Positions 35,446-44,511 of a DNA stretch of 64,000 nt are shown one piece after another. The DNA is from Mixta calida (GTDB lineage: Bacteria; Pseudomonadota; Gammaproteobacteria; Enterobacterales; Enterobacteriaceae), in the NCBI RefSeq assembly GCF_002953215.1, contig NZ_CP026378.1, positions 2,152,540 to 2,216,539 of the forward strand, written 5' to 3'. A program made the position numbers and the translations under genes. Under the pieces are notes generated by a model, which was given only the letters and a program-made list of their open reading frames with translations, made no database searches and was not told the DNA's origin. Within the stretch, counting starts at the first letter, position 1. The number at the start of each line of letters is the position of its first letter.

Positions 35446-36468
35446 CTAACGCCAGCCCAGTTCCGGCGCGACCTGCGTTAATACCGCTTCAATCACATGA
35501 GCGCAGTAATCGACGCCAAGCTGATTGGGAATCGTCAGCAACAGCGTGTCCGCCTCGGCGATCGCTTCATCCTGCTTCAGCTGCGCGATCAGGCGTTCCG
35601 GTTCGGCGGCGTAGCTGCGGCCAAAGATGGCGCGCGTCTTCTCGTCCAGATAACCGACCTGATCGCCCTCTTCTCTGCTGGCGCCAAAATAAGCGCGGTC
35701 TTGATTATTGATCAACGGGAAGATGCTGCGACTAACCGAAACGCGCCCCACGCGCGCATGTCCCGCTTCCAACCAGGCGGCGCGCCAGGCGCGGATCTGT
35801 TTCGCCTGTTGAATATGAAACGCTTCGCCGGTTTCATCATCCTTCAGGGTCGAGCTTTGCAGATGCATGCCCAGCTTCGCCGCCCATATCGCCGTGGCGT
35901 TAGAACCCGATCCCCACCAGATACGCTCGCGCAGTCCTTCGGAAAACGGCTCCGGTCGTAGCAGTCCGGGCGGATTAGCGAACATCGGCTGCGGATTGGG
36001 TTTGGCGAATCCTTCGCCGCGCAATACGTCCAGCAATACTTCAGCATGGCGGCGTCCCATATCCGCATCGCTTTCGCCCTCCTGCGGCTGATAGCCAAAA
36101 TAGCGCCAGCCGTCGATCACCTGCTCCGGCGAGCCGCGACTGATCCCCAACTGCAAACGTCCGTTGCTGATCAGATCCGCCACGCCCGCGTCCTCCGCCA
36201 TATAAAACGGATTTTCATAGCGCATATCAATCACGCCGGTGCCGATCTCAATACGTTTGGTGCGTGCACCAATCGCCGCCAGCAGCGGAAACGGCGCGCT
36301 GAGCTGACGGGCGAAATGATGCACGCGAAACCAGGCGCCATCCGCGCCAAGTTCTTCAGCCGCGACCGCCAGCTCGATCGATTGCTGTAGCGCATCCGCC
36401 GCGCTGCGCGTCGCCGACTGGAACGAGGCTCCCCAGTGGCCAAACGACAGGAATCCGATTTTTTTCAT
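35446..36468 (-). CDS. LLM-class flavin-dependent oxidoreductase
   Basis: 340-residue luciferase-like monooxygenase with an FMN/F420-type TIM barrel. Typical segments are AEELGADGAWFRVHHFA, RTKRIEIGTGVIDMRYENP, GRLQLGISRGSPEQVIDG and WWGSGSNATAIWAAKLGM. The partner flavin reductase and substrate are unknown. It stands alone at the right edge of the dif island, and normal GC content resumes here. Confidence 0.85.
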   Translation of the reverse strand: MKKIGFLSFGHWGASFQSATRSAADALQQSIELAVAAEELGADGAWFRVHHFARQLSAPFPLLAAIGARTKRIEIGTGVIDMRYENPFYMAEDAGVADLISNGRLQLGISRGSPEQVIDGWRYFGYQPQEGESDADMGRRHAEVLLDVLRGEGFAKPNPQPMFANPPGLLRPEPFSEGLRERIWWGSGSNATAIWAAKLGMHLQSSTLKDDETGEAFHIQQAKQIRAWRAAWLEAGHARVGRVSVSRSIFPLINNQDRAYFGASREEGDQVGYLDEKTRAIFGRSYAAEPERLIAQLKQDEAIAEADTLLLTIPNQLGVDYCAHVIEAVLTQVAPELGWR

Positions 36469-36579
36469 GCTTTTACCCTTATCTGTAAGCGGCCGCCTGT
36501 TCAGGCGATAATCGTGTATGCATCAATTAACTTTAGCTATCTGCTGGCAGGAACGCACTCTGTTAACGCCACGATCTGA

Positions 36580-36678
36580 ATGATGCGTAACAGCGAGTCA
36601 GCCGCTGGGCTGTACGACGTTATCGTCGGGTTTGGCGCAGGCTATTACCTCGGCGCCGTGCTCTATGAGCATCTGTAG
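36580..36678 (+). CDS. Possible 32-residue membrane miniprotein or gene remnant
   Basis: ATG ATG CGT ... TAG encodes a short polar start (MMRNSESAAG) followed by LYDVIVGFGAGYYLGAVLYE and HL. The second part would form one transmembrane helix with glycine-rich faces. No strong ribosome site precedes the ATG, so it may equally be the end of a lost gene. Not recognised. Confidence 0.25.
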   Translation: MMRNSESAAGLYDVIVGFGAGYYLGAVLYEHL

Positions 36679-36743
36679 CAGCCACCGATTGGCTGTTGCC
36701 CGCCCACAGCGGCTTTCATCACTGTTATGGATATTTGACGGAG

Positions 36744-36761
36744 TGTAAACTTTCGCTTACC
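36744..36761. promoter_or_regulatory. TyrR box of tyrP
   Basis: TGTAAA-CTTTCG-CTTACC fits the TyrR consensus TGTAAA-N6-TTTACA in ten of twelve positions. It is 46 bp before the tyrP start codon. TyrR boxes control tyrP in E. coli, where the response is repression by tyrosine and activation by phenylalanine. Confidence 0.55.
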
Positions 36762-36806
36762 CTGCGCAGCACTTAACGATAGCGAAGCTTAAATTCAGAG
36801 GAAGGC

Positions 36807-38018
36807 GTGAGGAATCGCACTTTTGGCAGTATTTTTATTGTTGCAGGCACCACCATCGGCGCAGGCATGTTGGCGATGCCGTTAGCCGCCGCTGGCGTGG
36901 GTCCCGGCGTCACGCTGCTGTTGCTGGTCAGCCTGTGGGCGTTAATGTGCTATACCGCGCTGCTTCTGGTTGAAGTTTATCAGCACGCATCGGCAGATAC
37001 CGGCCTGGGTACCCTGACGCGCCGCTATCTTGGACGTCCGGGCCAGTGGCTGACCGGCTTCAGCATGCTGTTTTTGATGTACGCGCTGACGGCCGCCTAT
37101 ATCAGCGGCGCTGGCGAGCTGCTGGCGGCAAGCCTGAGCGAGTGGTTTTCCGTTTCCATCTCCACCAGCGGCGGCGTGCTGCTGTTTACGCTGATTGCCG
37201 GCAGCGTGGTCTGTATTGGTACGCATATGGTCGATATGTTCAACCGCGTGCTGTTCAGCGCCAAAATCATTCTGCTGGTTGTGATGCTGGCGCTGATGAT
37301 GCCGCATATTCATCGTACCAATCTGCTGACGCTGCCGCTGGAAAAAGGGCTGGTGCTGTCGGCGATCCCGGTGATTTTCACCTCCTTCGGCTTTCACGGC
37401 AGCGTACCCAGCGTTATCAGCTATATGAATGGCGACCTGCGCAAGCTGCGCTGGGTCTTTATTACCGGCAGCGCGATCCCGCTGGTCGCCTATCTCTTCT
37501 GGCAGCTGGCGACGCTGGGCGCGATCAACGCCGACGCCTTTAGCGCCCTGCTCGCCCATCACGCCGGGCTGAATGGACTGTTACAGGCGATCCGTACCGT
37601 CGTCGCTTCGCCGCACGTTGAGCTGGCGGTCCATCTGTTTGCCGATCTGGCGTTGGCCACCTCGTTCCTCGGCGTCTCTTTGGGCCTGTTCGATTATCTG
37701 GCGGATCTCTGTAAGCGTAACGGTAACGTTACAGGCCGACTACAAAGCGGCCTGCTGACTTTTCTGCCGCCGCTCGCCTTCGCCCTGTTCTATCCGCAGG
37801 GTTTCGTGCTGGCGCTCGGCTATGCTGGCGTAGCGTTGGCGGTGCTGGCGTTAATCATTCCCGTGATGCTGGTATGGCGCAGCCGCAAGCAGCACGGCGT
37901 GGCGGCATACAAAGTGATGGGCGGCTCGCCCCTGCTGATATTGGTCTTTCTCTGCGGGATCGGCGTGATCGCTATTCAGGCGCTGATCGCGCTGGGTTGG
38001 CTGCCTGAGGTGGGATAA
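36807..38018 (+). CDS. tyrP: Tyrosine-specific permease TyrP
   Basis: 403-residue proton symporter of the aromatic amino acid (HAAAP) family, eleven helices, inner membrane. It matches E. coli TyrP almost throughout and has the same length: [73 protein letters not shown]. The start codon is GTG, seen as GTG AGG AAT CGC after GAGGAAG, where E. coli reads MKNRTLG. Confidence 0.95.
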   Translation: MRNRTFGSIFIVAGTTIGAGMLAMPLAAAGVGPGVTLLLLVSLWALMCYTALLLVEVYQHASADTGLGTLTRRYLGRPGQWLTGFSMLFLMYALTAAYISGAGELLAASLSEWFSVSISTSGGVLLFTLIAGSVVCIGTHMVDMFNRVLFSAKIILLVVMLALMMPHIHRTNLLTLPLEKGLVLSAIPVIFTSFGFHGSVPSVISYMNGDLRKLRWVFITGSAIPLVAYLFWQLATLGAINADAFSALLAHHAGLNGLLQAIRTVVASPHVELAVHLFADLALATSFLGVSLGLFDYLADLCKRNGNVTGRLQSGLLTFLPPLAFALFYPQGFVLALGYAGVALAVLALIIPVMLVWRSRKQHGVAAYKVMGGSPLLILVFLCGIGVIAIQALIALGWLPEVG

Positions 38019-38055
38019 TAAGGCCAGACCGGCAAAAATGCCTTCTGCCGCCAGG

Positions 38056-38080
38056 AAACCGGGTTAAAGGCCCGGTTTTT
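38056..38080 (+). terminator. Intrinsic terminator of tyrP
   Basis: AACCGGG-TTAAAGG-CCCGGTTTTT, 7 bp stem with T-run, 38 bp past the stop. Confidence 0.88.
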
Positions 38081-38092
38081 CACAGATGTGAT

Positions 38093-38113
38093 AAAAAACG
38101 GGCCAATGGCCCG
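38093..38113 (-). terminator. Intrinsic terminator of the SDR pair
   Basis: On the minus strand CGGGCC-ATT-GGCCCG is followed by TTTTTT, 49 bp past the stop of the gene at 38162. Confidence 0.85.
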
Positions 38114-38161
38114 TTTATGCGTTAATCGCGCCGGCACGCGCTTCCAGCGGCGCATTTCGGC

Positions 38162-39016
38162 TTAATGAGCAAAGTCAGTGGCGTCGGAAGCCGTGCGCCA
38201 GGCTTCGAGATCCTGACGCGCAGCCCGCATCTTCTGTTCTGCAAGCGTGTTGGCAATGGCGCCAACAAACAGATGCACCGGCGGCGTCTCAGCGGTAGCC
38301 GTCTGCAAGATGAGCGCGGCCACCTTCTCAGGATCGCCCGCCTGTTTCCCGTCCAGGCTATTGAGATGAAGATCGAGTGAGGCCTGAGCCTCGGTGTAAT
38401 CGGCTATCCTGTTGCGGGCAACGGCCAGACTCTCCTGAGATAAAAAGCCCGTCCGCACCGGCCCCGGATAAACGACGGTAGCCTTAATCCCCAATTCAGC
38501 CACTTCAGCCGCCAGCGTTTCCGTTATTCCGGCGATGGCGAATTTGCTGCCGACATAGCTGCCCCAACCCGCATAGCCACCCTGAAAGCCGACAATTGAC
38601 GCCACGTTAAAGATGTGTCCGCTACGCTGACGTCGCAAATGCGGCAAGGCATAACGCAATACATGCAGCGGCGCGAAAACGTTAACGTCAAAGTTGCGCC
38701 GCAGTTCGTCATCGCTTAATGCTTCGATCGTGCCCTGCTGACCATAACCAGCGTTATTGACTACGCGGTCAATGCGGCCAAACTTGCTGATAGCTTTCTC
38801 TATGGCCGTTCGCACGCTCGACTCATCGCAAAGATCGACTTCCAGCGCCAGCAGGGTCGCGCTCTCTTTACCCAGCGCCTGTTGCAAGCTGGCAAGGGTG
38901 CGCGATGTGGCGACCACGGCGTCTCCCTGGGCCAGCGCCTGACGCGCCAGCGACAGTCCGATACCGCGTGCGGCGCCAGTGATAAACCAGACGTTGACGT
39001 TATTTGATGGATTCAT
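38162..39016 (-). CDS. Short-chain dehydrogenase/reductase
   Basis: 284-residue classical SDR. WFITGAARGIGLSLARQAL binds NAD(P), NNAGYGQQG follows, and the catalytic set is the Ser in VASIVGFQG with the Tyr/Lys of SYVGSKFA. It resembles the oxidoreductase group with an extended C-terminus used on aldehydes and ketones. The ATG at 39016 follows AGGAGATAA. It is the second gene of a pair with 39038-39781. Confidence 0.85.
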   Translation of the reverse strand: MNPSNNVNVWFITGAARGIGLSLARQALAQGDAVVATSRTLASLQQALGKESATLLALEVDLCDESSVRTAIEKAISKFGRIDRVVNNAGYGQQGTIEALSDDELRRNFDVNVFAPLHVLRYALPHLRRQRSGHIFNVASIVGFQGGYAGWGSYVGSKFAIAGITETLAAEVAELGIKATVVYPGPVRTGFLSQESLAVARNRIADYTEAQASLDLHLNSLDGKQAGDPEKVAALILQTATAETPPVHLFVGAIANTLAEQKMRAARQDLEAWRTASDATDFAH

Positions 39017-39037
39017 ACGCGTTATCTCCTGCACACA

Positions 39038-39781
39038 TTAATAGGGGCTGGCGGTAGGACGCACAATGATTTCACTGACGTCGACGCCGTCCGGCTGCTC
39101 AACGGCATAGCCAATCGCCTGGGCGATAGCCTGCGGCGGCAGCGCGACGCGGCGAAACTCGCGCATGGCGTCGCGCGCCACGTCGTCGGTGATGTGATCC
39201 GCCAGTTCCGACTCCACCACGCCCGGACAGATAACCGTCACGCGCAGGTAATCGCTCTCCTGACGCAGCCCGTCGGAAATCGCCCATACGGCATATTTAC
39301 TGGCGCAGTAGACCGCCGCAGTCGGGGAAACCGCATGGGCGCCGATAGAGGCAATATTGATCACCTGCCCCTGTTTCTGCCGCTCCATGACCGGCAGTAC
39401 CGCTGCGATGCCGTGCAGTACACCTTTGATATTGACGTCGATCATCTGATTCCATTCATCGATTTTCAGCGCCGAGAGCGGCGAAAGCGGCATCACGCCA
39501 GCGTTATTCACCAGCACATCGATTTTCCCGTATTTCTCCATGGCGAAATCGGCCATCTTCTGCACGCTGTGCGGCTGGGTAACGTCCAGTTCAAGCGTAT
39601 CGATAGTCGCGCCCTGCGCCCGCAGCTCATCGCACAGAGCGGCAAGCCGATCGGTGCGGCGCGCGCCGGCGATCAGCCTATGCCCCTGTAAGGCCAGATG
39701 TCGGGCCGTCGCCTCGCCAATACCGCTGCTGGCGCCGGTCAGTAAAATAACTTTGGATGCGTTTACGTCGTAAGATTTCAC
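39038..39781 (-). CDS. Short-chain dehydrogenase/reductase (YdfG-like group)
   Basis: 247-residue classical SDR with VILLTGASSGIGEATARHLA, NNAGVMPLSPLSALKIDEWN and the catalytic set INIASIGAHAVSPTAAVYCASK. The conserved NNAGVMPLS stretch places it with small alcohol dehydrogenases related to YdfG. It is followed after 21 bp by the second SDR gene, and is divergent from the AraC-type regulator at 39984. Substrate unknown. Confidence 0.85.
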   Translation of the reverse strand: MKSYDVNASKVILLTGASSGIGEATARHLALQGHRLIAGARRTDRLAALCDELRAQGATIDTLELDVTQPHSVQKMADFAMEKYGKIDVLVNNAGVMPLSPLSALKIDEWNQMIDVNIKGVLHGIAAVLPVMERQKQGQVINIASIGAHAVSPTAAVYCASKYAVWAISDGLRQESDYLRVTVICPGVVESELADHITDDVARDAMREFRRVALPPQAIAQAIGYAVEQPDGVDVSEIIVRPTASPY

Positions 39782-39983
39782 AGGCAGATCCTCCAGGTTT
39801 TACATGCCGGAGCCGGTAGCGGCGCCGGGTGTGTGGAACTGAGTGAAAGCTTAGAGCCGCAGAGCAGGATGAAACAGGTCGATACCTATGGCATCATTGC
39901 CTAATCCTATAGAGATGATTATTTTTAAAACGCTCTGTGCCATAATCATTGCATGTTTATGTCATCAACGGGTTACGTGCGCC

Positions 39984-40925
39984 ATGTTTGTTCCTGCCTC
40001 CGTTCAGCAAAAAGAGATGATCGATCTGATTAAGCAGCTTGCGCCCCATGAAGGCTATACGCGCACGCTGCTGGAAAGCGTGCGCCTGATGCGCGCCGAT
40101 CATCCTTTAGGGCGCACGCCGGTGCTGTATGAGCCGAGCATTGTGATCGTCTGTCAGGGAAGCAAGCGCGGTTATGTGGCGGACAGGATCTTCTCCTATG
40201 ACGCCCAGCACTATCTGGTGCTGTCGGTGCCCTTGCCTTTTTCGACCGAAACCTTCGCCAGCAAAGAGGAGCCGCTGCTGGCGATTTCAGTGCGGCTCAA
40301 TATGACCTCGATAGCGGATCTGGTATTAGAGGTCGATCGACAGGCCAGCGGCGCGATGGCCGATCCGATGGGGATTGTGTCCACGCCGCTTGACGGCGCG
40401 CTTGCCGACACCGCTCTGCGCCTGCTGCGGGCGCTGACCGATTCTCTTGAGGCGCGAGTGCTGGGGCCGGGAATTGTCAGAGAGCTTTGCTTTCGCGTCC
40501 TGACCGGCGTACAGGGCGGCGCAATACGGGCCGCCTTAGCCAGTCACGGCAGCTTTGGCCGCATCGCGCGCGCCCTGAAGCGCATTCATGACGACTATGC
40601 GCAGGCGCTGGATGTCGGTCTGCTGTCGGGCGAAGTGGGCATGAGCATTCCCACCTTCCACGCCCATTTTAAAACCGTCACCGGCACTTCGCCCGTACAG
40701 TACATAAAATCGGTTCGCCTGCACCAGGCGCGGCTGCTGATGATCCGCGATAACCTGACGGCGGCGGGCGCGGCCGTGCGCGTCGGTTATGAAAGCCCTT
40801 CGCAGTTCAACCGGGAGTTCAAGCGCACCTTCGGGCGAACGCCCGGCGAAGAGGCGCGCGAAATGAAAATGCTTTTTGCGCTGATGCCGATAACGCAGCT
40901 GGAAGGCATTGCCGCCACCCACTAG
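39984..40925 (+). CDS. AraC-family regulator (YqhC-like)
   Basis: 313 residues. The N-terminal AraC_N cupin domain (PVLYEPSIVIVCQGSKRGYV, HYLVLSVPLPF, EEPLLAISVRLN) is followed by two C-terminal helix-turn-helix units (GEVGMSIPTFHAHFKTVTGT, VRVGYESPSQFNREFKRTFG). The group includes YqhC, which activates aldehyde reductase genes in response to aldehydes. Its place opposite two reductases fits that role. I chose the ATG at 39984; the frame opens at 39888 and a later ATG at 40017 is possible. Confidence 0.83.
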   Translation: MFVPASVQQKEMIDLIKQLAPHEGYTRTLLESVRLMRADHPLGRTPVLYEPSIVIVCQGSKRGYVADRIFSYDAQHYLVLSVPLPFSTETFASKEEPLLAISVRLNMTSIADLVLEVDRQASGAMADPMGIVSTPLDGALADTALRLLRALTDSLEARVLGPGIVRELCFRVLTGVQGGAIRAALASHGSFGRIARALKRIHDDYAQALDVGLLSGEVGMSIPTFHAHFKTVTGTSPVQYIKSVRLHQARLLMIRDNLTAAGAAVRVGYESPSQFNREFKRTFGRTPGEEAREMKMLFALMPITQLEGIAATH

Positions 40926-40983
40926 CGACGGGCGCGTTAGCGGACGGGGGTGACAGACAGGATGGCGTCAATAAAAGGCAGGC

Positions 40984-41008
40984 AAAAAAACGGAGGCCGC
41001 AGCCTCCG
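40984..41008 (-). terminator. Intrinsic terminator of the nitroreductase gene
   Basis: On the minus strand CGGAGGC-TGCG-GCCTCCG is followed by TTTTTTT, 18 bp past the stop. Confidence 0.88.
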
Positions 41009-41025
41009 CATCTTTAACGGCGGAA

Positions 41026-41766
41026 TTATTTATCTTTGCCGAAGCCCTGCTTCACCAGCGCAGGCAGCACGTCCGGGAAGTAGATGTTTTTGTAGTAGTT
41101 GGCTACGGTATGGCTCCAGTTCTCGCCGCCATCGCGGTTGATGGTTTTCCAGTGCTGTTCCAGCTCGTCGTTGAACTGAGCAATCTGTTCCACCATACCT
41201 TCAGTCTGATATTTCTCTTCATGACGGAAAGTAGAGAGCGGCAGACGCGGCTTCAGGTCGGCAGGACGATCGACATAGCCCAGCGCCATACCCACCAGCG
41301 GGAACGTCAGCGGCGGCAGATTGAACAGCTCAATAAACGCCGCCGGACTTCTTCTCATACCGCCGATCGGCACCACGCCGAGGCCCTGCGCGCGCGCCGC
41401 CGCCATCGCGGACGCCAGCGCAATGCCGACATCGGTGCTGCCGGAGACGATGCTTTCAATACTTTCGTGGGCGATCTGCTGTTCGCCAATCAGCGCCATC
41501 GCTTCACGGGTTTTATGCATATCCAGCACAAAAGTAATAAAGACCGGCGCCTGCGCGATCCAGGGCTGGCCGCCTGCCAGCTCGGCGATTTTCGCTTTGG
41601 TCGCTTTGTCGCGCGTGACGATCACCGACACCTGCTGCGAGTGAACCGAGGTCGGGGCGCGGTACGCAGAAAGGATAATGTCATCCAGAACGGCATCAGG
41701 AATTGCTTTATCAAGATAGCTACGATCGCTGCGATGAGTGATCAGTGTTTCAATAACCGGATTCAT
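41026..41766 (-). CDS. NfsA/NfrA-type NADPH-dependent flavin oxidoreductase
   Basis: 246-residue nitroreductase-fold FMN protein. THRSDRSYLDKAIPDAVLDDI, SAYRAPTSVHSQQVSVIVTRD and GVVPIGGMRRSP are typical of the NfsA-like branch that reduces nitroarenes, quinones or flavins. It is monocistronic, with its own terminator. Confidence 0.85.
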   Translation of the reverse strand: MNPVIETLITHRSDRSYLDKAIPDAVLDDIILSAYRAPTSVHSQQVSVIVTRDKATKAKIAELAGGQPWIAQAPVFITFVLDMHKTREAMALIGEQQIAHESIESIVSGSTDVGIALASAMAAARAQGLGVVPIGGMRRSPAAFIELFNLPPLTFPLVGMALGYVDRPADLKPRLPLSTFRHEEKYQTEGMVEQIAQFNDELEQHWKTINRDGGENWSHTVANYYKNIYFPDVLPALVKQGFGKDK

Positions 41767-41847
41767 TATTCCTCCTCTGGTGTTAAATCCTGCCGGATTG
41801 TAGAGGAGCCCTTTCTGCGCAGCTTGCCACTCTGTGCCGTCCCGGCG

Positions 41848-42714
41848 TTAAAACGCCGAAGGCATCTCCCTGAGCGCGGGCGGCCAGTCGCCGGGCCAGA
41901 CATAATGATCTTTCAAAATGCGGCTGCTGTAATCCAGGCAGATACGCAGGGGCAGATCGGGATAGAGGCGATCCATATTTTGCTGAAGCGCTTGCGCATC
42001 GGCCGACAATGCCAGCTGCGCAAAGAAATCGTCAATGTAGCGACGGGTAAAATCGATGGCCGACGGCAACAGATGCAGGGAAGATGAGGAGTGCCCTGGG
42101 ATAACCACATCCGGCCTCATTTCTTTCAGCCGCTCCAGCGTATTAAGCCATTGCTGCAAACGTTCAGGCGTACGCATATCCGCCAGCCAGACGTGACAAT
42201 CGGAAAAGACCAGGTCGGAAGCAATAAGCGTTCGGGTTGTGGGTATCCACAGTGGCGCAATTTCAATGCAGTCGCCACACATGATGCCCGGAATTTCTAT
42301 CGCCTGACCTTCCAGCCAGATAACGGAATCTTCCAGCCTTTCGGCGGTAAACTTAATCGTTGCGCCATTTTTTTGCAGTATCGTTTTGCCCCAGTAAGCG
42401 ATTTTGAAATCCCAGGCGTCGTTAATGGCATCCGCTATCTGCCGGTAGGCGACAATACGCGCCTCTGGCCAAACCTGTTTGATAACTTCAATGCCCAGAT
42501 AGTGATCGGGATGAAGGTGCGTAATAAATATTGTCGTCAGCTCTCGCTTCAGTTCCAGCAGTTCGGCTACCAGCCGGTGCGCATTAGCCAGGGTAAACTG
42601 CGCATCAACCAGTATCGCCTGACGCTCGCCGTAAATAAGGGTAGAGGTGACGCCAAAGCCATCATTTTGATCGCTACTCAGGAAAACTTTTGTTTGGGGC
42701 TGAACATGTTTCAC
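41848..42714 (-). CDS. MBL-fold metallohydrolase
   Basis: 288-residue metallo-beta-lactamase-fold hydrolase. The metal motif is THLHPDHYLG (HxHxDH), with a downstream aspartate in IASDLVF and a histidine in VIPGHSS. There is no signal peptide, so it is cytosolic and not a secreted beta-lactamase. The members of this group act on varied esters or lactones; the substrate is unknown. Confidence 0.82.
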   Translation of the reverse strand: MKHVQPQTKVFLSSDQNDGFGVTSTLIYGERQAILVDAQFTLANAHRLVAELLELKRELTTIFITHLHPDHYLGIEVIKQVWPEARIVAYRQIADAINDAWDFKIAYWGKTILQKNGATIKFTAERLEDSVIWLEGQAIEIPGIMCGDCIEIAPLWIPTTRTLIASDLVFSDCHVWLADMRTPERLQQWLNTLERLKEMRPDVVIPGHSSSSLHLLPSAIDFTRRYIDDFFAQLALSADAQALQQNMDRLYPDLPLRICLDYSSRILKDHYVWPGDWPPALREMPSAF

Positions 42715-42924
42715 GCTATACCTCCTTTTAATAATTGTTTTCCATCTTAATTAACTCACCCGTCGAATAAATTTAATAGTGGATAATCATTCATTTCGTT
42801 TAGGGAAACCTTCCCCACGGTTAACACCGATCGCCGTCGTAACGCAGGACCAGGCTTAACGACAAAAAATACCATTAATAAATGTATGGACATTGCATTA
42901 TCGGGAAACTGGACTAACTTTATT

Positions 42925-43007
42925 AACGAGTTCCTGTGTAACCCTTTGCTGTAGACGCTTTTTCGTCATCCGGTTCCGGTTCATTGCCACGGAGCCGGAT
43001 TTTTTTT
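42925..43007 (+). ncRNA. Candidate small RNA ending at an orphan terminator
   Basis: The 3' end is supported by a perfect 11 bp stem with eight T's (42968-43007). The 5' end is a guess: TTGCAT at 42893 and TAACTT at 42915 could be -35 and -10, giving about 80 nt. The flanking genes both run on the minus strand, so the terminator serves no known gene. It does not resemble the Hfq-bound RNAs I know. Confidence 0.3.
42968..43007 (+). terminator. Strong orphan intrinsic terminator
   Basis: ATCCGGTTCCG pairs with CGGAGCCGGAT over 11 bp (one G-T pair), with an 11 nt loop, and then eight T's. It is oriented on the plus strand, where no coding gene lies upstream for more than 1.7 kb. Confidence 0.85.
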
Positions 43008-43041
43008 ATCCACTGAATGTCGCCGCCAACGGCTATTCTCT

Positions 43042-43049
43042 CCCTTCCC
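43042..43049 (-). other. KOPS octamer GGGAAGGG (points to dif)
   Basis: CCCTTCCC on the plus strand, so GGGAAGGG on the minus strand, to the right of dif and directed at it. It is intergenic, so no coding constraint explains it. Confidence 0.5.
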
Positions 43050-43089
43050 TGCGTAAATCACTGGCCCTGGCAGTAAGATGAAAAGCCAT

Positions 43090-43124
43090 AAAAAAACCGG
43101 CCCCGTCTTATCAACAGGGCCGGC
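43090..43124 (-). terminator. Intrinsic terminator of narGHJI
   Basis: On the minus strand CCGGCCC-(13 nt)-GGGCCGG is followed by TTTTTTT, 15 bp past the narI stop. Confidence 0.88.
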
Positions 43125-43138
43125 TTTATCGTTACGGC

Positions 43139-43816
43139 TTAGCGGCGGGCGCGCACCAGCTGGTAGCGGCGCGTGAAGTATTCAAACGGCGCGCTCCAGA
43201 CATGCACCAGGCGGGTAAAGGGAAACACGAGGAAAATCGTCATGCCCAACACCAGATGAACGCGATAAATCCACTCCACGCCATCCAGCCAGGTTGAAGC
43301 GTTGCCCTGGAAGGTGACCACCGATTGTGCCCAGCCGACCAGCTTCATCATCCCCACGCCGTCGAGATGCCGCAGCGAAAAGAGAATCGAGGTCAAACCG
43401 AGGATCAGCTGCACCATCAGAATGCCGAGAATGACAATATCAGCGCGGGTCGAGGTGGCGCGGATGCGCGGATTGAACAGGCGACGCTTCAGTAGCATCA
43501 GCCCGCCGACCAGCGCCATCAGGCCAAACACGCCGCCCGCAACCATCGCCAGTTTTTGCTTGGTGGCGATGGCAAGAAAGGGTTCATACACCCAGTGCGG
43601 CGTCAACAGCCCGAACAGATGGCCGAAGAAGATGCCGATAATGCCGATATGGAACAGATTCGAGGCGAGGCGGAAATTGCCTTTGTCCAGCATCTGGCTC
43701 GATCCGGCGCGCCAGGTGTACTGCCCGTAGTCGTAGCGCAGCCAGCTGCCGATAATAAACACCGTGCCGCACAGGTAGGGATAGATCTCGAAGAAGAAGA
43801 TGTTGAGGTAGTGCAT
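43139..43816 (-). CDS. narI: Nitrate reductase gamma subunit NarI (cytochrome b)
   Basis: 225-residue membrane subunit with five helices and two b hemes that oxidises quinol and sends electrons to NarH. Conserved segments are [40 protein letters not shown] and [20 protein letters not shown], which contain the heme-ligand histidines. The length equals E. coli NarI. Its ATG overlaps the narJ stop (TAATG). Confidence 0.95.
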   Translation of the reverse strand: MHYLNIFFFEIYPYLCGTVFIIGSWLRYDYGQYTWRAGSSQMLDKGNFRLASNLFHIGIIGIFFGHLFGLLTPHWVYEPFLAIATKQKLAMVAGGVFGLMALVGGLMLLKRRLFNPRIRATSTRADIVILGILMVQLILGLTSILFSLRHLDGVGMMKLVGWAQSVVTFQGNASTWLDGVEWIYRVHLVLGMTIFLVFPFTRLVHVWSAPFEYFTRRYQLVRARR

Positions 43817-44511
43817 TATTTAGCTCCTCCGGCTGACAGGTCCAGATATTGCGGCATCGTCTGCTGCTGAATGCGCTGCTGATGCGCTTTCTCCGGCGCG
43901 GAGTCGCACTCCTGCGCCCGATCATCGATAAACTTAATCTGCGCCTCCTCCCAGACCGCATCCAGCGCCTGTCGGGTATCGTCACGCGGCTCCTTGCTCA
44001 CCTGCGCGGCGACGCTGCTGCTGCGCAGCGGGCTGTCCGCCCAGACGAGCAGCGCGTCAAACAGCTGGCTGAAGGCGCTGCCGCGCTGTTGCAACCGCCC
44101 GCCGAGCAGCGCCAGGATCGGGGCGACATCCTGTAGCCCCTGGCGCGCCGCCGGTTCCGGCTGAAGACTGAGATATTCCAGATAGAGCGGCAGATAGTCC
44201 GGCAGCTCACGGCAGTTCAGCAGCAGTCCCGCCTGCTCATACTGCGCCAGCAGATCGACCATCGCCTGGCCGCGATCGCGCGATTCGCCATGTACATGTT
44301 CAAACAGCAGCAGCGAGGTGGCGCAGCCGCGATCGAAGGTCTCGCACCACTCCGACTGGCGATCGAGCAGCGCGCCGCCAAGCCAGCCGTCGACAAAGCC
44401 CTGCAACATCGGCGCACGCTGCGCCACCAGCGCGCACAGCTCCTCGCGTTCTTCCCACAGCGCTTTTTCCGGGTATTCCAGCAGCAGCGCGACAATTTTC
44501 AGCATCTGCAT
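43816..44511 (-). CDS. narJ: Nitrate reductase assembly chaperone NarJ
   Basis: 231-residue cytosolic chaperone that holds NarGH for cofactor insertion before attachment to NarI. It starts [20 protein letters not shown] and has [19 protein letters not shown] and [13 protein letters not shown], typical of the TorD/NarJ fold. It overlaps narH and narI by one base each. Confidence 0.94.
   Translation of the reverse strand: MQMLKIVALLLEYPEKALWEEREELCALVAQRAPMLQGFVDGWLGGALLDRQSEWCETFDRGCATSLLLFEHVHGESRDRGQAMVDLLAQYEQAGLLLNCRELPDYLPLYLEYLSLQPEPAARQGLQDVAPILALLGGRLQQRGSAFSQLFDALLVWADSPLRSSSVAAQVSKEPRDDTRQALDAVWEEAQIKFIDDRAQECDSAPEKAHQQRIQQQTMPQYLDLSAGGAK

Larger units (their letters stand above)
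36469..36806. other. Intergenic region upstream of tyrP
   Basis: 338 bp with no gene longer than 40 codons. It holds a TyrR-like box (36744-36761) near tyrP and, in the middle, a 32-codon frame (36580-36678) whose translation looks like a membrane segment. The rest, next to the LLM gene, shows nothing I can name. Confidence 0.6.
42715..43138. other. Gene-free region between MBL-fold gene and narI
   Basis: 424 bp without a supported protein gene. It contains an orphan plus-strand terminator at 42968-43007 with AT-rich promoter-like sequence upstream, a KOPS octamer at 43042-43049 and the narGHJI terminator at 43090-43124. Confidence 0.7.
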
